A stretch of 64,000 nt of DNA from NCBI GenBank assembly GCA_903845125.1, contig CAIMWS010000539.1, forward strand, positions 86,334-150,333, in the 5' to 3' direction. This document shows, piece after piece, positions 54,975 through 64,000 of the stretch; position 1 is the stretch's first letter, and each line of letters opens with the position of its first letter. Below the pieces are notes generated by a model. The model was given only the letters and a program-made list of their open reading frames with translations, did no database searches and was not told where the DNA came from. Made by a program: the position numbers and the translations under genes. The DNA comes from an uncultured Verrucomicrobiota bacterium. GTDB lineage: Bacteria > Verrucomicrobiota > Verrucomicrobiia > Limisphaerales > UBA1319.

Positions 54975-56477
54975 ATGAAGCGCTTTAATATCCCCAAACA
55001 ATTGGCGGTCCTGACGTGGTCTTCAGGTTTGTTGATCGCCCTGGTGGCAGTGGCTGCTTATAGTTTGCTACAGTCCAATTTAAAAGAATCATCCACCCTG
55101 GCGCGCGGCATCTTAACCAAGTCCAATACCGGTTACGTCCTCCTGGAAAAGGTCGGCAAAATGCAAACCACCCTGGACTCACTGGTGCGGATTAAAGATC
55201 CCGATGAAATTGAAAAGAAAATCAAGGAGTTCGACACGGCCAAGACCAATACCTTGTCCGCCATCGAAAGCCATGGGCCAGCCGGCCGGGACATGCTCGA
55301 GAAATTCACCTGGCTGTCCAAAACCAACCAGGTCTTGCTCGATAAATTGCTGACCGGAGATAATAGCGCCGCCAATGAGATGCTCATTACCTCCGCCATG
55401 CCCATGCAGGAGGCCTTGGAGCAGGAAATCCGCAAATACAACCAGTCCCTCCAGGAGGGGGTTTTGAAAAACCTGGATGAAAAGCAAACCCAGGCCCAAC
55501 ATGGATTGATCTGGCGGTTCACAATCCTGGGCGCCGTCTGCGTGGGGTTGATCGCCTTTGGCTGGCGGCTCCGGCGGCGGATTACCGAGCAATTAGGCAA
55601 GGTGACCCACACCTTGAATGAGGCGAGCCGGGAGATGATGGAAACGGCCAGCCAGGTGAATGCCACCAGCCAAAAGCTGGCCGATGGCGCCAGCGAGCAG
55701 GCCTCGGCGCTGGAGGAAACCAGCGCCTCCATGGAGGAAATGGCGAGCATGACCCGCCAGAATGCGGACCATGCGCAAACCGCCCGCGAATCCGCCAATC
55801 AGACCCGGAAATTAGTGGAAACCGGAGCGGTGGAGATGCGCGAAATGAGCCAGGCGATGGCCAACATCAAGCAAGCCAGCGATGGCATCTCAAAAATCAT
55901 CAAAACCATCGATGAAATAGCCTTCCAAACCAACATCCTCGCCCTGAATGCCGCCGTGGAGGCCGCCCGCGCCGGGGAAGCGGGCCTGGGCTTTGCCGTG
56001 GTGGCCAATGAGGTTAGGAATCTGGCCCAGCGCTCCGGCCAGGCGGCCCGGGAAACCAGCGAAAAAATTTCCGATTCCATCGCCAAAAGCCAGCGCGGTG
56101 TGCAGATCAGCCAAAAGGTGGAAACCAACCTGCAGGAGATCCTCAACGGGGTGCGCCGGGTGGATCAATTGATCAACGATATTGCCACTGCTTCCAGCGA
56201 GCAGCGGCAGGGTATCGACCAGGTCTCGGCAGCCATGGTCCAGATGGAAAAAGTGACCCAGAGCGTGGCCGCGGGCGCGGAAGAGACTGCCACCGCCATC
56301 ACCCTGGTCCGGCAGCATGCCCAATCCCTGGAGGAGGTGGTTGAATCCATGATCGACATGATGGGGGAATCCCATCAGGCCTCCGCGGCCGCCTCCAAGC
56401 CAATCCCGGAGACACCTCCGGCCATGGAATTGGCCAAAGAAGGCCTGCCGGCCGTGGGTGCCGCCCCAGCCCATTAA
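54975..56477 (+). CDS. Methyl-accepting chemotaxis protein
   Basis: A 500-residue receptor: TM1 (about 12-32, LAVLTWSSGLLIALVAVAAY), a helical periplasmic domain of about 140 residues (4HB-like) and TM2 (about 180-196, FTILGAVCVGLIAFGW). After TM2 only RRRITEQLGKV precedes the cytoplasmic coiled coil, so a complete HAMP domain is not evident. The signalling tip is standard: EIAFQTNILALNAAVEAARAGE, then GFAVVANEVRNLAQRS. The C-terminus is Pro/Ala-rich and lacks a CheR-binding pentapeptide. It should control the CheA kinase; no che genes are in the window. Confidence 0.95.
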   Translation: MKRFNIPKQLAVLTWSSGLLIALVAVAAYSLLQSNLKESSTLARGILTKSNTGYVLLEKVGKMQTTLDSLVRIKDPDEIEKKIKEFDTAKTNTLSAIESHGPAGRDMLEKFTWLSKTNQVLLDKLLTGDNSAANEMLITSAMPMQEALEQEIRKYNQSLQEGVLKNLDEKQTQAQHGLIWRFTILGAVCVGLIAFGWRLRRRITEQLGKVTHTLNEASREMMETASQVNATSQKLADGASEQASALEETSASMEEMASMTRQNADHAQTARESANQTRKLVETGAVEMREMSQAMANIKQASDGISKIIKTIDEIAFQTNILALNAAVEAARAGEAGLGFAVVANEVRNLAQRSGQAARETSEKISDSIAKSQRGVQISQKVETNLQEILNGVRRVDQLINDIATASSEQRQGIDQVSAAMVQMEKVTQSVAAGAEETATAITLVRQHAQSLEEVVESMIDMMGESHQASAAASKPIPETPPAMELAKEGLPAVGAAPAH

Positions 56478-56736
56478 CCGTCCCCTGGTGGCTTTCGCGG
56501 CGGTCCGAAGCGAAATCGGCCAGCTTGAACCCAGCCGTATCCCGGCCTTTCCAAGGGCAGGGATGCAGCTGAGGCGGTTTCAAATAGCATACCGGCTGGC
56601 CGTGCCCTTGAGTTGAATTTGTTCCACCGCGCGCCAGGCCTGGTTTTGGCGATCCGCGAAGCCACCAAACCGGGCGCTTTTTCCCGGCGTGCGCGCTTGA
56701 CAGTCTTCACCACCGGGGTGGTAGGATTGCCCGGCT

Positions 56737-57963
56737 ATGAAAACCAACTCTCCGACTGGAGCCGGGATCAATCCTCCCGGCAGCTATTCCGCCGTAATTG
56801 CCCTCTCCACGGCCTTGTGCGCCACGCTGGCGGCGGCCGCGGATGGCCCCACGCTCCCGGGCATTGGCGCGGCCATGCGGGAGATGATCGCCCAGCACGA
56901 AATCGCCGGCGCCGTCACCGTGGTCGTCAGCCGGGACCAGGTGCTCCACCAGGAAAGCACCGGCCTGGCCGACCTGGCCACCCAGCGGCCGATGGCGCCG
57001 GACACCCTGTTCTGGATCGCCTCCATGACCAAGCCGGTCACCGGCACGGCCATTCTCATGCTGCAGGATGAGGGCAAGCTCAACGTCGCCGATGAGGTGG
57101 CCAAGTATCTGCCCGAGTTCGCCCATTTGAAAACCCCCTCGGGCAAGCCGGCGAAACTGACGATCACCCAAATCCTCACCCACACCTCCGGTTTGGGCGA
57201 AGCGAGCGGCCCCCGGGCCCAACAGGCCAAAAAGCTGGCCGACCTCGTTCCCCTCTGGCTGGCCGCGCCCATGTCCTACGAGCCGGGCGCCCGTTGGCAA
57301 TACACCCAAAGCGGCATCAACGCCGCCGGGCGCATTGTGGAAGTGGTGAGCGGGATGAGCTTTGACGCCTTCCTCCAAAAACGGCTCTTCGATCCGCTGG
57401 GGATGACGCACACCACCTTTTACCTCACCCCCGAAGCGCGCGCCCGGCTGGCCACCAGCTACGCCAAAAACAAAACTTCCGGAACGCTGGATCCAGTTCC
57501 GCCCCGTCCTGAATTCGGTCCGCGCGACCGCCCCCCCCAGGGCAACGGCGGCCTCTATTCCACCGGCCCCGACTACGCGCATTTTTGCCAGATGCTGCTC
57601 AATGGCGGCGAGTTGAATGGCCGCCGCTATCTGACCCCGGCCGCGATGAAATTTCTCTCCTCCCCGCAGACCGGAAACCTGCCGACCGGGTTTTTCCAGA
57701 ACAGCACCTTCGGCAACCACGGCGCCAATTACGGCTGGGGCATCGCCACCTGCGTCCTGCGCACCCCCCACGAGGGGGTGGCCGCGATGCTCTCGCCCGG
57801 CAGCTTCGGCCATGGCGGCGCCTGGGGCACCCAGGCGTGGATTGACCCGGCCAAAGGAGTTGCCTATGTGCTGATGGTCCAGCGCTCCAATTTCCCCAAT
57901 TCCGACGCCAGCGACGTCCGCCTCCGGTTCCAACAGGCGGCCGCCAACGCCCTGGCCAGGTAA
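56737..57963 (+). CDS. Exported serine beta-lactamase-like hydrolase (class C/PBP family)
   Basis: A 408-residue protein with a signal sequence (YSAVIALSTALCATLAAAAD). The active-site SxxK is SMTK (Ser96, Lys99) and the second motif is YTQ at about 189 in place of YxN. A third-motif-like HGGAWGT lies near residue 364. Such S12 proteins include esterases, D-peptidases and beta-lactamases; the ASMTKPVTG context and general length fit the esterase/D-aminopeptidase type. Antibiotic hydrolysis cannot be inferred. A strong terminator follows 20 bases after the stop. Confidence 0.9.
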   Translation: MKTNSPTGAGINPPGSYSAVIALSTALCATLAAAADGPTLPGIGAAMREMIAQHEIAGAVTVVVSRDQVLHQESTGLADLATQRPMAPDTLFWIASMTKPVTGTAILMLQDEGKLNVADEVAKYLPEFAHLKTPSGKPAKLTITQILTHTSGLGEASGPRAQQAKKLADLVPLWLAAPMSYEPGARWQYTQSGINAAGRIVEVVSGMSFDAFLQKRLFDPLGMTHTTFYLTPEARARLATSYAKNKTSGTLDPVPPRPEFGPRDRPPQGNGGLYSTGPDYAHFCQMLLNGGELNGRRYLTPAAMKFLSSPQTGNLPTGFFQNSTFGNHGANYGWGIATCVLRTPHEGVAAMLSPGSFGHGGAWGTQAWIDPAKGVAYVLMVQRSNFPNSDASDVRLRFQQAAANALAR

Positions 57964-57982
57964 TCGCCACCGCCGTCCCGGC

Positions 57983-58023
57983 AAACACCCCTCGGAGGAA
58001 TCCTTTTTCCGAGGGGTGTTTTT
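57983..58023 (+). terminator. Intrinsic terminator of the beta-lactamase-like gene
   Basis: AAACACCCCTCGG (57983-57995) pairs perfectly with CCGAGGGGTGTTT (58009-58021), a 13-bp stem, and is followed by further T residues. It separates the hydrolase gene from thyA. Confidence 0.9.
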
Positions 58024-58095
58024 CTTTGGGGAGGTCATTTATTCGTGGCGAACCACCCGTGGATGGTTTACTTATCTTTGGCTTTTTTTGCAGGC

Positions 58096-58890
58096 ATGAA
58101 GCAATACCATCAACTGTTGAGCCTGGTGCTGGAGCAGGGGCGGCTGAAGCCGGACCGCACCGGCACCGGCACTTACGCCTACTTTGGCGGCCAGGCCCGT
58201 TACGAACTGGGCGCGGGCTTTCCCTTGGTCACCACCAAGAAAGTTCACCTGAAGTCCATCATCCACGAGCTGCTTTGGTTCCTCAAAGGGGACACCCGCA
58301 CCGGCTACCTCCATGACCACGGCGTGACGATCTGGGATGAATGGGCGGGGCCGGACGGCGACCTGGGCCGCATCTACGGCGCCCAATGGACCGACTGGCG
58401 CGCCCCGGGCGGCTCCTCCATCAACCAGATCGACCAGGTCATCGCCCGGATCAAAACCGATCCCGCCAGCCGCCGGCATATTGTCACCGCCTGGAATCCG
58501 GGCGAGCTGGACCAGATGGCGCTGCCGCCCTGCCACGTTTTGTTCCAATTTTACGTCCTCGAGGGGGAGCTGAGCTGCCACCTCTACCAGCGCAGCGCGG
58601 ATTTGTTCCTGGGGGTTCCTTTCAACATCGCTTCCTATGCCCTGCTGACGATGATGGTGGCCCAGGTTTGCGGCTTGCAGCCGGGCGTCTTCGTGCATTC
58701 GTTTGGCGATCTGCACCTCTACGTCAACCACCTGGAGCAGGCCCGGTTGCAATTGTCCCGCCCGCCCCGGTCGCTGCCCCAAATGCGCCTCAATCCGGAG
58801 GTGCGCCACCTCCGCGATTTCCGCTTTGAGGATTTCGAGCTGACCGGCTACGACCCCCACCCGGCCATCAAGGCGCCCATCGCCATATGA
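58096..58890 (+). CDS. thyA: Thymidylate synthase
   Basis: The start is placed at ATG 58096, giving [15 protein letters not shown] and 264 residues, the same length as E. coli ThyA. The catalytic nucleophile is Cys146 in [12 protein letters not shown], the same number as in E. coli. [30 protein letters not shown] and [19 protein letters not shown] are conserved folate- and dUMP-site blocks. It converts dUMP and methylenetetrahydrofolate to dTMP and dihydrofolate. The last four bases overlap the dihydrofolate reductase start, which recycles its product. Confidence 0.97.
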   Translation: MKQYHQLLSLVLEQGRLKPDRTGTGTYAYFGGQARYELGAGFPLVTTKKVHLKSIIHELLWFLKGDTRTGYLHDHGVTIWDEWAGPDGDLGRIYGAQWTDWRAPGGSSINQIDQVIARIKTDPASRRHIVTAWNPGELDQMALPPCHVLFQFYVLEGELSCHLYQRSADLFLGVPFNIASYALLTMMVAQVCGLQPGVFVHSFGDLHLYVNHLEQARLQLSRPPRSLPQMRLNPEVRHLRDFRFEDFELTGYDPHPAIKAPIAI

Positions 58891-59384
58891 AGCCGTTCAA
58901 GGCCATCGCGGCCATGGCGGAGAACCGGGTGATTGGCCAGGGCTTGCGCATCCCGTGGCATTTGCCCGAGGATTTCAAATGGTTCAAGTCCCTCACCGTC
59001 GGCCACCTGGTCGTCATGGGCCGTCGCACCTTTGAATCGATCGGCCGTCCCTTGCCCCGGCGCACCACGGTGGTTCTCACCCGGTCCGGCCAGTCGATTC
59101 CCGGCGTCCTGACGGTGGCGGACTGGCGCCAGATCCCCGCCGTGGAGGATGCCCGGGAAATTTTCATTTGCGGCGGCGCCCAGGTTTACCAGCAGACTTT
59201 TCCCTACTGCTCGGAGGTGTTCCTCACCGTGGTCAAGCGGAGCGTGGAGGGCGACGTGTTCCTGCCCCCGTTCGAGGACCTGTTCCACCCGCCCGAGCTG
59301 CTGCGGGACGAGGCCGAGTTCCGGATTTTACACTACCGCCGCCGCGCGCTTCCCCGCCCGGCGGACCGCCCCTCGAATCTTTGA
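58887..59384 (+). CDS. folA: Dihydrofolate reductase
   Basis: A 165-residue enzyme, coupled to thyA by an ATGA overlap. The substrate loop [13 protein letters not shown] places Asp29 at the position of the catalytic Asp27 of E. coli; [16 protein letters not shown] and [13 protein letters not shown] bind NADPH. It reduces dihydrofolate made by ThyA. Length is normal. Confidence 0.96.
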   Translation: MKPFKAIAAMAENRVIGQGLRIPWHLPEDFKWFKSLTVGHLVVMGRRTFESIGRPLPRRTTVVLTRSGQSIPGVLTVADWRQIPAVEDAREIFICGGAQVYQQTFPYCSEVFLTVVKRSVEGDVFLPPFEDLFHPPELLRDEAEFRILHYRRRALPRPADRPSNL

Positions 59385-59407
59385 ACCCGGTGTGATATAT
59401 TGACCCT

Positions 59408-60436
59408 ATGAAGGCCATTCGCCTGGTTGCCCACGGAGTGCCGGGGCGCTTTGAACTGGTGGACCTGCCCGTCCCGGAGCCGGGGCCGGAGGAGGTGCTG
59501 GTGCAGGTGGCGGCCTGCGGCTTGAACCGGCTCGATTTGTGGCTGGAGGAAGGCGGCCTGCCGATCCCGGTCCCGCTGCCGCGCATCCCCGGGTGTGAAA
59601 TCGCCGGCCACATTCAGGCCCTCGGCGCGGATGTGGATGAATGGCAGCTGGGGGACCGCGTGGCCATCCAATCCAACCTCTTTTGCGGCCATTGCGAGTT
59701 CTGCCTCCGCGGGGAGGAATCCCTCTGCCTGGAGGCCTCCATCCTGGGTGTGCAATGCGATGGCGGCTTCGCCGAATTCGTCCTCGCTCCCTGGCCGGCG
59801 CTCGTCCGGCTGCCGGACCCGGTCGCTTTCACCACTTCCGCCGCCTTGACCCTGGCCGGCAGCACCGCCATGCACATGCTCACCGACCGGGTGGAAGTCC
59901 CCTCCGGCGCCTGGGTGCTGGTCATGGCCGGCGCCAGCGGGGTGGGTTCCGCCGCCATCCAGATCGCCCGGGCCCTGGGCGCCCGCGTGATCAGCACCGG
60001 CTCCACCGCCGCCAAGCGGGCCCTGGCCACCGAGCTCGGCGCCGAATTCGTCGTGGACGCCTCCCAGCCGCATTGGTCCGGCGAGGTCCGGAAGATCACT
60101 GGCCGGCGGGGGGTGGACCTGGTGGTGGAGCACCTCGGCGGCAAAGTGCTGGAGGAAGTGTTCCTCTGCCTCGCCCGCAATGGCACCGTGGTGACCTGTG
60201 GCGCCACGGCCGGACGCCAGGCCCAGCTCAACCTGTGGCCTTTCTTCGTCAAACAACAGCGGCTGATCGGCAGCTACGGCCGCAACCGGGCGGACCTGGC
60301 GGCGACCCTGGATTGGGCCGCCCAGGGGAAGCTCAAGCCGGTGATCCAGGAAACCGTCCCCCTGGCCGGCATCCCGCAGGCCTATGCCCGCCTGCGCCAG
60401 CGGGACGTCCTCGGCAAAATCGTCATGGCCCTTTGA
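59408..60436 (+). CDS. Medium-chain zinc-type dehydrogenase, quinone-oxidoreductase-like
   Basis: A 342-residue MDR-superfamily protein. The structural-zinc lobe is present (Cys93, Cys96, Cys99, Cys107 in FCGHCEFCLRGEESLC). The catalytic-zinc set is not: the usual CGxC(H/R)(S/T)D is CGLNRLD and the GHE block is GCE. The NAD(P) site is VMAGASGVGSAAIQIA. It likely reduces activated double bonds or quinones rather than oxidising alcohols. It starts 23 bases after folA and may be read with it. Confidence 0.9.
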   Translation: MKAIRLVAHGVPGRFELVDLPVPEPGPEEVLVQVAACGLNRLDLWLEEGGLPIPVPLPRIPGCEIAGHIQALGADVDEWQLGDRVAIQSNLFCGHCEFCLRGEESLCLEASILGVQCDGGFAEFVLAPWPALVRLPDPVAFTTSAALTLAGSTAMHMLTDRVEVPSGAWVLVMAGASGVGSAAIQIARALGARVISTGSTAAKRALATELGAEFVVDASQPHWSGEVRKITGRRGVDLVVEHLGGKVLEEVFLCLARNGTVVTCGATAGRQAQLNLWPFFVKQQRLIGSYGRNRADLAATLDWAAQGKLKPVIQETVPLAGIPQAYARLRQRDVLGKIVMAL

Positions 60437-60484
60437 CCGGGGTGGCGGTGGCGACGGGCCGCCGGCTTGGGCGTCCGCGGGCGG

Positions 60485-62776
60485 CTACGGATTTTGATCC
60501 AGGCAAATGCGCACGGCCTCCGCCAGCGTCGCCAGGTCAAACGGCTTGGGCAACCAAGTGATCCCCGGCCGGCCCCCCTGCACATTGCAGGCCACGTGCC
60601 CGCTGGCAACGATGACTTTCAGGCTGGGTTTCATTTTTTGCAGCTGGTCCGCGAGTTCCAGGCCGGTCATACCCTCCGGCATCGCCTGGTCCGTCAACAG
60701 CAGCTGGATCTGGCTGCCGTGGGTCCGCCATTGTTCCAAAGCCGCCGGGCCGCTGGCCGCTTCGCAAACCCGGTAGCCCAGCCACCGCAGCGTTTGCGCC
60801 GCCGCCTGCCGCACCACGGGGTCGTCCTCCACGAGGAGTATGGTTTCCCCCCCGCGCCGGATGGGCGGGGCCAGCGGATCGGGATTTTCCGCCCCGGCGG
60901 GGCCAGCCGCTGCGGGCAGATAGATCCGGAAGGTGGTGCCATGTCCCACGACGCTGTCCACCTCCACCCAGCCCTGGTGTTGGGCGACGATGCCGTGAAC
61001 GGTCGCCAGGCCCAGGCCGGTTCCCTTGCCCACCTCCTTGGTGGTGAAAAACGGCTCAAAAATCCGTTTCAGGATCCCGGCATCCATGCCGCAGCCGGTG
61101 TCCGCCACCTGGAGGACCACAAAGGCGCCCGGCCGGCGCTTGGGATGGGCGGCGGTGTTTTCCTCGCTGAGGGATTCCCCGGTGATGGAGATGGTGACGG
61201 GTCCCCCAAGGGGCATGGCGTCCCGGGCATTGACCACCAGGTTCAGCAGCACCTGTTCCATCATGCCCTCGTCCGCTTCCACCGGGGATTGGAGGAGCCG
61301 CTCCTGGAAGCGCAGGTCCACGCCCTGGCCGATCAATCGTTTCAGCATCGTCAGCAGGTTCCGCACCACCTGGTTGAGATCCAGCCGGGTGATCGTCATC
61401 ACGGACCGCCGGCTGAAGGCCAGCAGCTGGCGGGTTAGCTTCCCGGCCCGGCTCATGGCGGCGTCCAATTCCTGCAGCGCCTGGCGGGTCTCCTGATCAT
61501 GGCCGGGATTCATTTGCAGCAATCCCAGCTGCATTTTCGCCGCCGCCAGGAGGTTGTTGAAATCGTGCGCCACGCCGCCTGCCAGCTGGCCGACGGCCTC
61601 CAGTTTCTGGGCCTGGCGGAACTGGGCTTCGAGCTGGGCTTCCCGGGTGACATCGAGCTTGATCGCCACGTAATTCACGGTCTGACCGGCGGCGTCCCGC
61701 AGGGGTGAGATGACGGCGTTTTCCTCGATCAGCGCGCCATCCTTGCGCCGGTTGAAAAAATGGCCGCGCCAGGCTTCGCCCCGGGCCAGCGTGGCCCACA
61801 TTTCGCGGTAGAACGCCGCGGAATGCTGCCCGCTTTTCAGGAGGCGTGGATTGCGGCCCAAGGCCTCCTGGCGGGAATAGCCGGTGACCCGTTCGAAAGC
61901 CGGGTTGACGTAGCAGATCAGCCCCTGGGTGTCGGTGATCACGATCACCTCGGCCGCTTGCTCCACCACCAGCGCCAGCCGCCGGATCTCCGCCTCCGCC
62001 TGTTGGCGCCGGGTCACATCCCGGTCCATGCCACGGTAGCCCTGGAACTCCCCGCCCGGCCCGAACACCGGCACGCCGCTGGTCTCCAGCACCACCCGGC
62101 GGCCTTCCTTGTGGAGGTTGATATTCTCCAGGGCGGCGAACGGCTGCCGGCGGGCGGCCAGGCCGGCAAAAATCCGGCCGATTTTTTCCGCCTCGCCCGC
62201 GGGCATGAGATCGAAGGGGGTGCGGCCCACCACCTCCTCGGGCGAATACCCCAATAGCTCCCTCACCCGGGGGCTGGCATAGGTGTAGCGCCCCTCGGCA
62301 TCCACCTCCCAGATCCAGTCGAAGGCGGTTTCCACCAGGGCCCGGAAGCGGGCCTCGCTCTCCCGCAGCGCCGCCTCCGCCTGCCGCCGCCGCCGCCGCT
62401 CCCCGGCATCCCGCAGCTCGCGCTCCACGGCCGGCCCCAGCCGGGCGAGCTTCCCTTTGACCAGGTAATCATGGGCGCCGGCCTTCAAGGCGGCCACCGC
62501 CGTCTCCTCCCCCATGGTGCCGGAGAGGATGATGAAGGGCAGATCGTTCCCGGCGGCCTGGAGCACCGCCAGGGCCTCCGGTGCGCTGAACAGGGGCAAC
62601 GTATGGTCGGAAAGGATGCAGTCCCAAGCCGCGCGGTGGAGCGCCGCGTGCATGGCCTCCGCCGTATCCACCCGTTCGTGGTGCACCTCGTAGCCGGCCT
62701 GGCGCAGGGTACGGACCGCCAGTTCCGCGTCGTCGGGGCAATCCTCCACAATCAGGACCCGCAATGGCTGGCTCAT
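60485..62776 (-). CDS. Hybrid sensor kinase: REC-PAS-PAS-HisKA-HATPase-REC
   Basis: A 763-residue cytoplasmic protein with no membrane segment. The N-terminal receiver holds Asp57 in [12 protein letters not shown] domains occupy about 140-260 ([46 protein letters not shown]) and about 265-385 ([38 protein letters not shown]). The dimerisation helix carries His404 in AHDFNN, followed by an HATPase (N and G boxes [29 protein letters not shown]). The C-terminal receiver has Asp696 in LLTDQAMP. Blue-light or redox sensing by PAS is possible. The upstream kinase gene is 73 bases away on the same strand. Confidence 0.94.
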   Translation of the reverse strand: MSQPLRVLIVEDCPDDAELAVRTLRQAGYEVHHERVDTAEAMHAALHRAAWDCILSDHTLPLFSAPEALAVLQAAGNDLPFIILSGTMGEETAVAALKAGAHDYLVKGKLARLGPAVERELRDAGERRRRRQAEAALRESEARFRALVETAFDWIWEVDAEGRYTYASPRVRELLGYSPEEVVGRTPFDLMPAGEAEKIGRIFAGLAARRQPFAALENINLHKEGRRVVLETSGVPVFGPGGEFQGYRGMDRDVTRRQQAEAEIRRLALVVEQAAEVIVITDTQGLICYVNPAFERVTGYSRQEALGRNPRLLKSGQHSAAFYREMWATLARGEAWRGHFFNRRKDGALIEENAVISPLRDAAGQTVNYVAIKLDVTREAQLEAQFRQAQKLEAVGQLAGGVAHDFNNLLAAAKMQLGLLQMNPGHDQETRQALQELDAAMSRAGKLTRQLLAFSRRSVMTITRLDLNQVVRNLLTMLKRLIGQGVDLRFQERLLQSPVEADEGMMEQVLLNLVVNARDAMPLGGPVTISITGESLSEENTAAHPKRRPGAFVVLQVADTGCGMDAGILKRIFEPFFTTKEVGKGTGLGLATVHGIVAQHQGWVEVDSVVGHGTTFRIYLPAAAGPAGAENPDPLAPPIRRGGETILLVEDDPVVRQAAAQTLRWLGYRVCEAASGPAALEQWRTHGSQIQLLLTDQAMPEGMTGLELADQLQKMKPSLKVIVASGHVACNVQGGRPGITWLPKPFDLATLAEAVRICLDQNP

Positions 62777-62849
62777 CGGCCCGCCTTTCCGCGGCCGGCG
62801 CCGGCCGGCGCCCCGCCCCGTGAGCTGGATTTCCGGTTGGATTTATTAC

Positions 62850-63878
62850 TCATGTTTTGGTCTGTGCTGCCAGGGTGAAATAAATGGTGGCCCCTTGCTC
62901 CACCGCCCCCTCCCCCCACACCTCCCCGCCGAGCCGCCGGATGATCCGCTGCACCAGGGCCAGGCCGATGCCGGTGCCCGCAAAATCCTCCTGGCGGTGG
63001 AGCCTTTGGAACGTATTGAACAATTTGCCGGCCTGGGCCATGTCGAAGCCGGCGCCGTCGTCCCGCACGAAAAAAGCGCCCCGGCCGGCGCCCTCCGCCC
63101 GGCCCAGCTCAATCCGCGCCTGCGGGTGGCGGGCGGTGAATTTCCAGGCATTCCCCAGCAGGTTCTCGAGCGCCACCTGCATGAGTCGGGCATCCGCCGG
63201 CGCCCGCAGGCCCCCGGCGATGCACCACTCCACCGGCCGCCCCGGCTCCGTTTCCTGCAGTTTTTGGGCGATATCGCGGGCCAGGCGGCTCAAATCCACC
63301 TCCTCCCGGCGCAGCTCGCACCGGGTGACCAGGGAAAGCTGGAGCAGGTCGTCGATCAGCTGCTCCATGCGGCGGGCCGCAGCGCAGACCCGGTCCAGGT
63401 GGGCACACCCGGCGGCTCCCAAGGCTTCCGCGCCGTCCTCCAGCAAGGCCCGGCTGAAGCCGCCGATCACCCGCAGCGGGGCGCGCAAGTCGTGCGAGAC
63501 GGAATAGCTGAAGGCTTCCAGTTCCCGGTTGGCGGCTTCCAACTCGGCGGTGCGCTCGCGCACCCGCTCCTCCAGTTGCGCGTTCAGCCGGCGCACCTTC
63601 GCCTCCATGCCTTGGCGGACCTGGATCTCCTGCTGCAGTTCCGCGTTGCGGCGCTCCAATTGCGCCACCGCCAGCTTACGCTCGGTGATGTCCACGCTGA
63701 TGTTGACGTAGTGTTCCGGGTCCAGCAGGAACACGGCCGAAAGATAATGGCGGCCGTTGGCCGGGAAATGGGTCTCAAAGTGCTGTGGGAGGCCCGTCGC
63801 GACCACCTCCCGGCAGGTGGGCAGGTAGATGGACATCACCTCCGCCCCGAACACCTCGCGGGCCCGCCGGCCCAGCAC
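62850..63878 (-). CDS. Histidine kinase, probably truncated at its N-terminal PAS domain
   Basis: The frame begins at GTG 63878 and gives 342 residues: end of a PAS domain (to about 67, VNISVDITERKLA), a coiled coil, HisKA with His129 in SYSVSHDLRAP, and HATPase (NLLGNAWKFTA, DDGAGFDM, GTGIGLALVQRII). In the same frame, directly upstream of the GTG, are codons for AWAALGKTAPE, which continue the PAS pattern (xxAWxxxxGxxxxEVLGRR). They end at a TGA at 63914-63912. The sequence beyond shows no PAS similarity. The gene thus seems to have lost its 5' end, or it starts unusually inside the PAS domain. The 73 bases to the next gene hold nothing notable. Confidence 0.82.
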   Translation of the reverse strand: MLGRRAREVFGAEVMSIYLPTCREVVATGLPQHFETHFPANGRHYLSAVFLLDPEHYVNISVDITERKLAVAQLERRNAELQQEIQVRQGMEAKVRRLNAQLEERVRERTAELEAANRELEAFSYSVSHDLRAPLRVIGGFSRALLEDGAEALGAAGCAHLDRVCAAARRMEQLIDDLLQLSLVTRCELRREEVDLSRLARDIAQKLQETEPGRPVEWCIAGGLRAPADARLMQVALENLLGNAWKFTARHPQARIELGRAEGAGRGAFFVRDDGAGFDMAQAGKLFNTFQRLHRQEDFAGTGIGLALVQRIIRRLGGEVWGEGAVEQGATIYFTLAAQTKT

Positions 63879-63918
63879 CTCCGGGGCGGTTTTGCCAAGC
63901 GCGGCCCATGCTCAGGCG

Positions 63919-64000
63919 ATGAAACTCGAAAAAGTGAAATTCATGCTGATGGCGGCCGACATGGGGCGTGCGGTGCGTTTTTACCGCGATGTCATCGGTC
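63919..64000 (+). CDS. VOC-superfamily (glyoxalase/bleomycin-resistance type) protein, N-terminus only
   Basis: ATG 63919 opens MKLEKVKFMLMAADMGRAVR then FYRDVIG, and the frame runs off the right edge. The pattern of a beta strand, D-(M)-x-x-(A)-x-x-FYxDVxG, is the standard start of VOC-fold metalloenzymes and antibiotic-binding proteins. Only 27 codons are visible, so function cannot be assigned. It diverges from the truncated kinase; its ATG lies 5 bases past the TGA codon of that frame. Confidence 0.7.
   Translation, partial: MKLEKVKFMLMAADMGRAVRFYRDVIG

Noticed and set aside
56737..57963. True class C beta-lactamase
   Set aside because: The second motif is YTQ rather than YxN and the family is dominated by esterases and D-peptidases; resistance cannot be claimed.
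45832..63973. CATGGGGCGTGCG word shared by the 45.8-kb repeat and the VOC gene near 63960
   Set aside because: The third copy lies inside a coding frame and is probably coincidence.

Overview
The window is high-GC bacterial DNA packed with secreted glycoside hydrolases, PQQ-type propellers, a hydrazine-synthase-alpha-like multihaem protein, Tat-exported Gfo/Idh/MocA and sugar-isomerase-like proteins and an FHA/zinc-ribbon/membrane protein. That gene mix, without SusC/SusD-type pairs, suggests Verrucomicrobiota (a Limisphaerales/Pedosphaera-like lineage). This is inference from gene content; there is no rRNA or other phylogenetic marker here.

Layout. 0-5.2 kb: the 3' part of a hybrid PKS-NRPS gene (KS without an acyltransferase, ACP, C, A, PCP, TE); the adenylation code reads as serine. 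5.3-6.9 kb: two convergent paralogous chloramphenicol-phosphotransferase-like P-loop proteins. 6.9-10.3 kb: a transposase remnant, a secreted protein of unknown function with an intrinsic terminator, and an L,D-transpeptidase. 10.7-12.6 kb: an Rrf2 regulator with a three-cysteine Fe-S-type triad, then O-acetylhomoserine sulfhydrylase. 12.6-14.8 kb: a Kup potassium transporter behind a promoter and a ydaO-type (c-di-AMP) riboswitch. 14.9-17.7 kb: gamma-glutamyltransferase, signal peptidase I and a small membrane-anchored protein.

18-44.5 kb is a glycan-degradation island on both strands: HzsA-like cytochrome, GH28-like beta-helix protein, GH36-like alpha-galactosidase, a three-gene PQQ/methyltransferase-like/membrane-anchored cassette, GH116-like, GH127-like and GH106-like enzymes, a two-barrel putative hydrolase and a Gfo/Idh/MocA oxidoreductase. 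A further PQQ protein, a sugar isomerase-like protein and a GH29 fucosidase lie at 48.9-52.8 kb. The enzyme set fits a branched plant or algal polysaccharide carrying rhamnose, galactose, arabinose, fucose, glucose and perhaps uronic acids. No sugar transporter, SusC/D pair or dedicated regulator is present.

Other genes: an orphan FabF-like ketosynthase (44.6 kb), LemA plus an extended HtpX-like protease (46-48.7 kb), an FHA-zinc ribbon-membrane protein (52.9-54.1 kb), a secreted Cache-like protein with a methyl-accepting chemotaxis protein behind a sigma-28-type promoter (54.3-56.5 kb), a serine beta-lactamase-like hydrolase, thyA-folA, a zinc-type dehydrogenase, and two sensor kinases. The upstream kinase appears cut inside its PAS domain, next to the start of a VOC-family gene that runs off the right edge.
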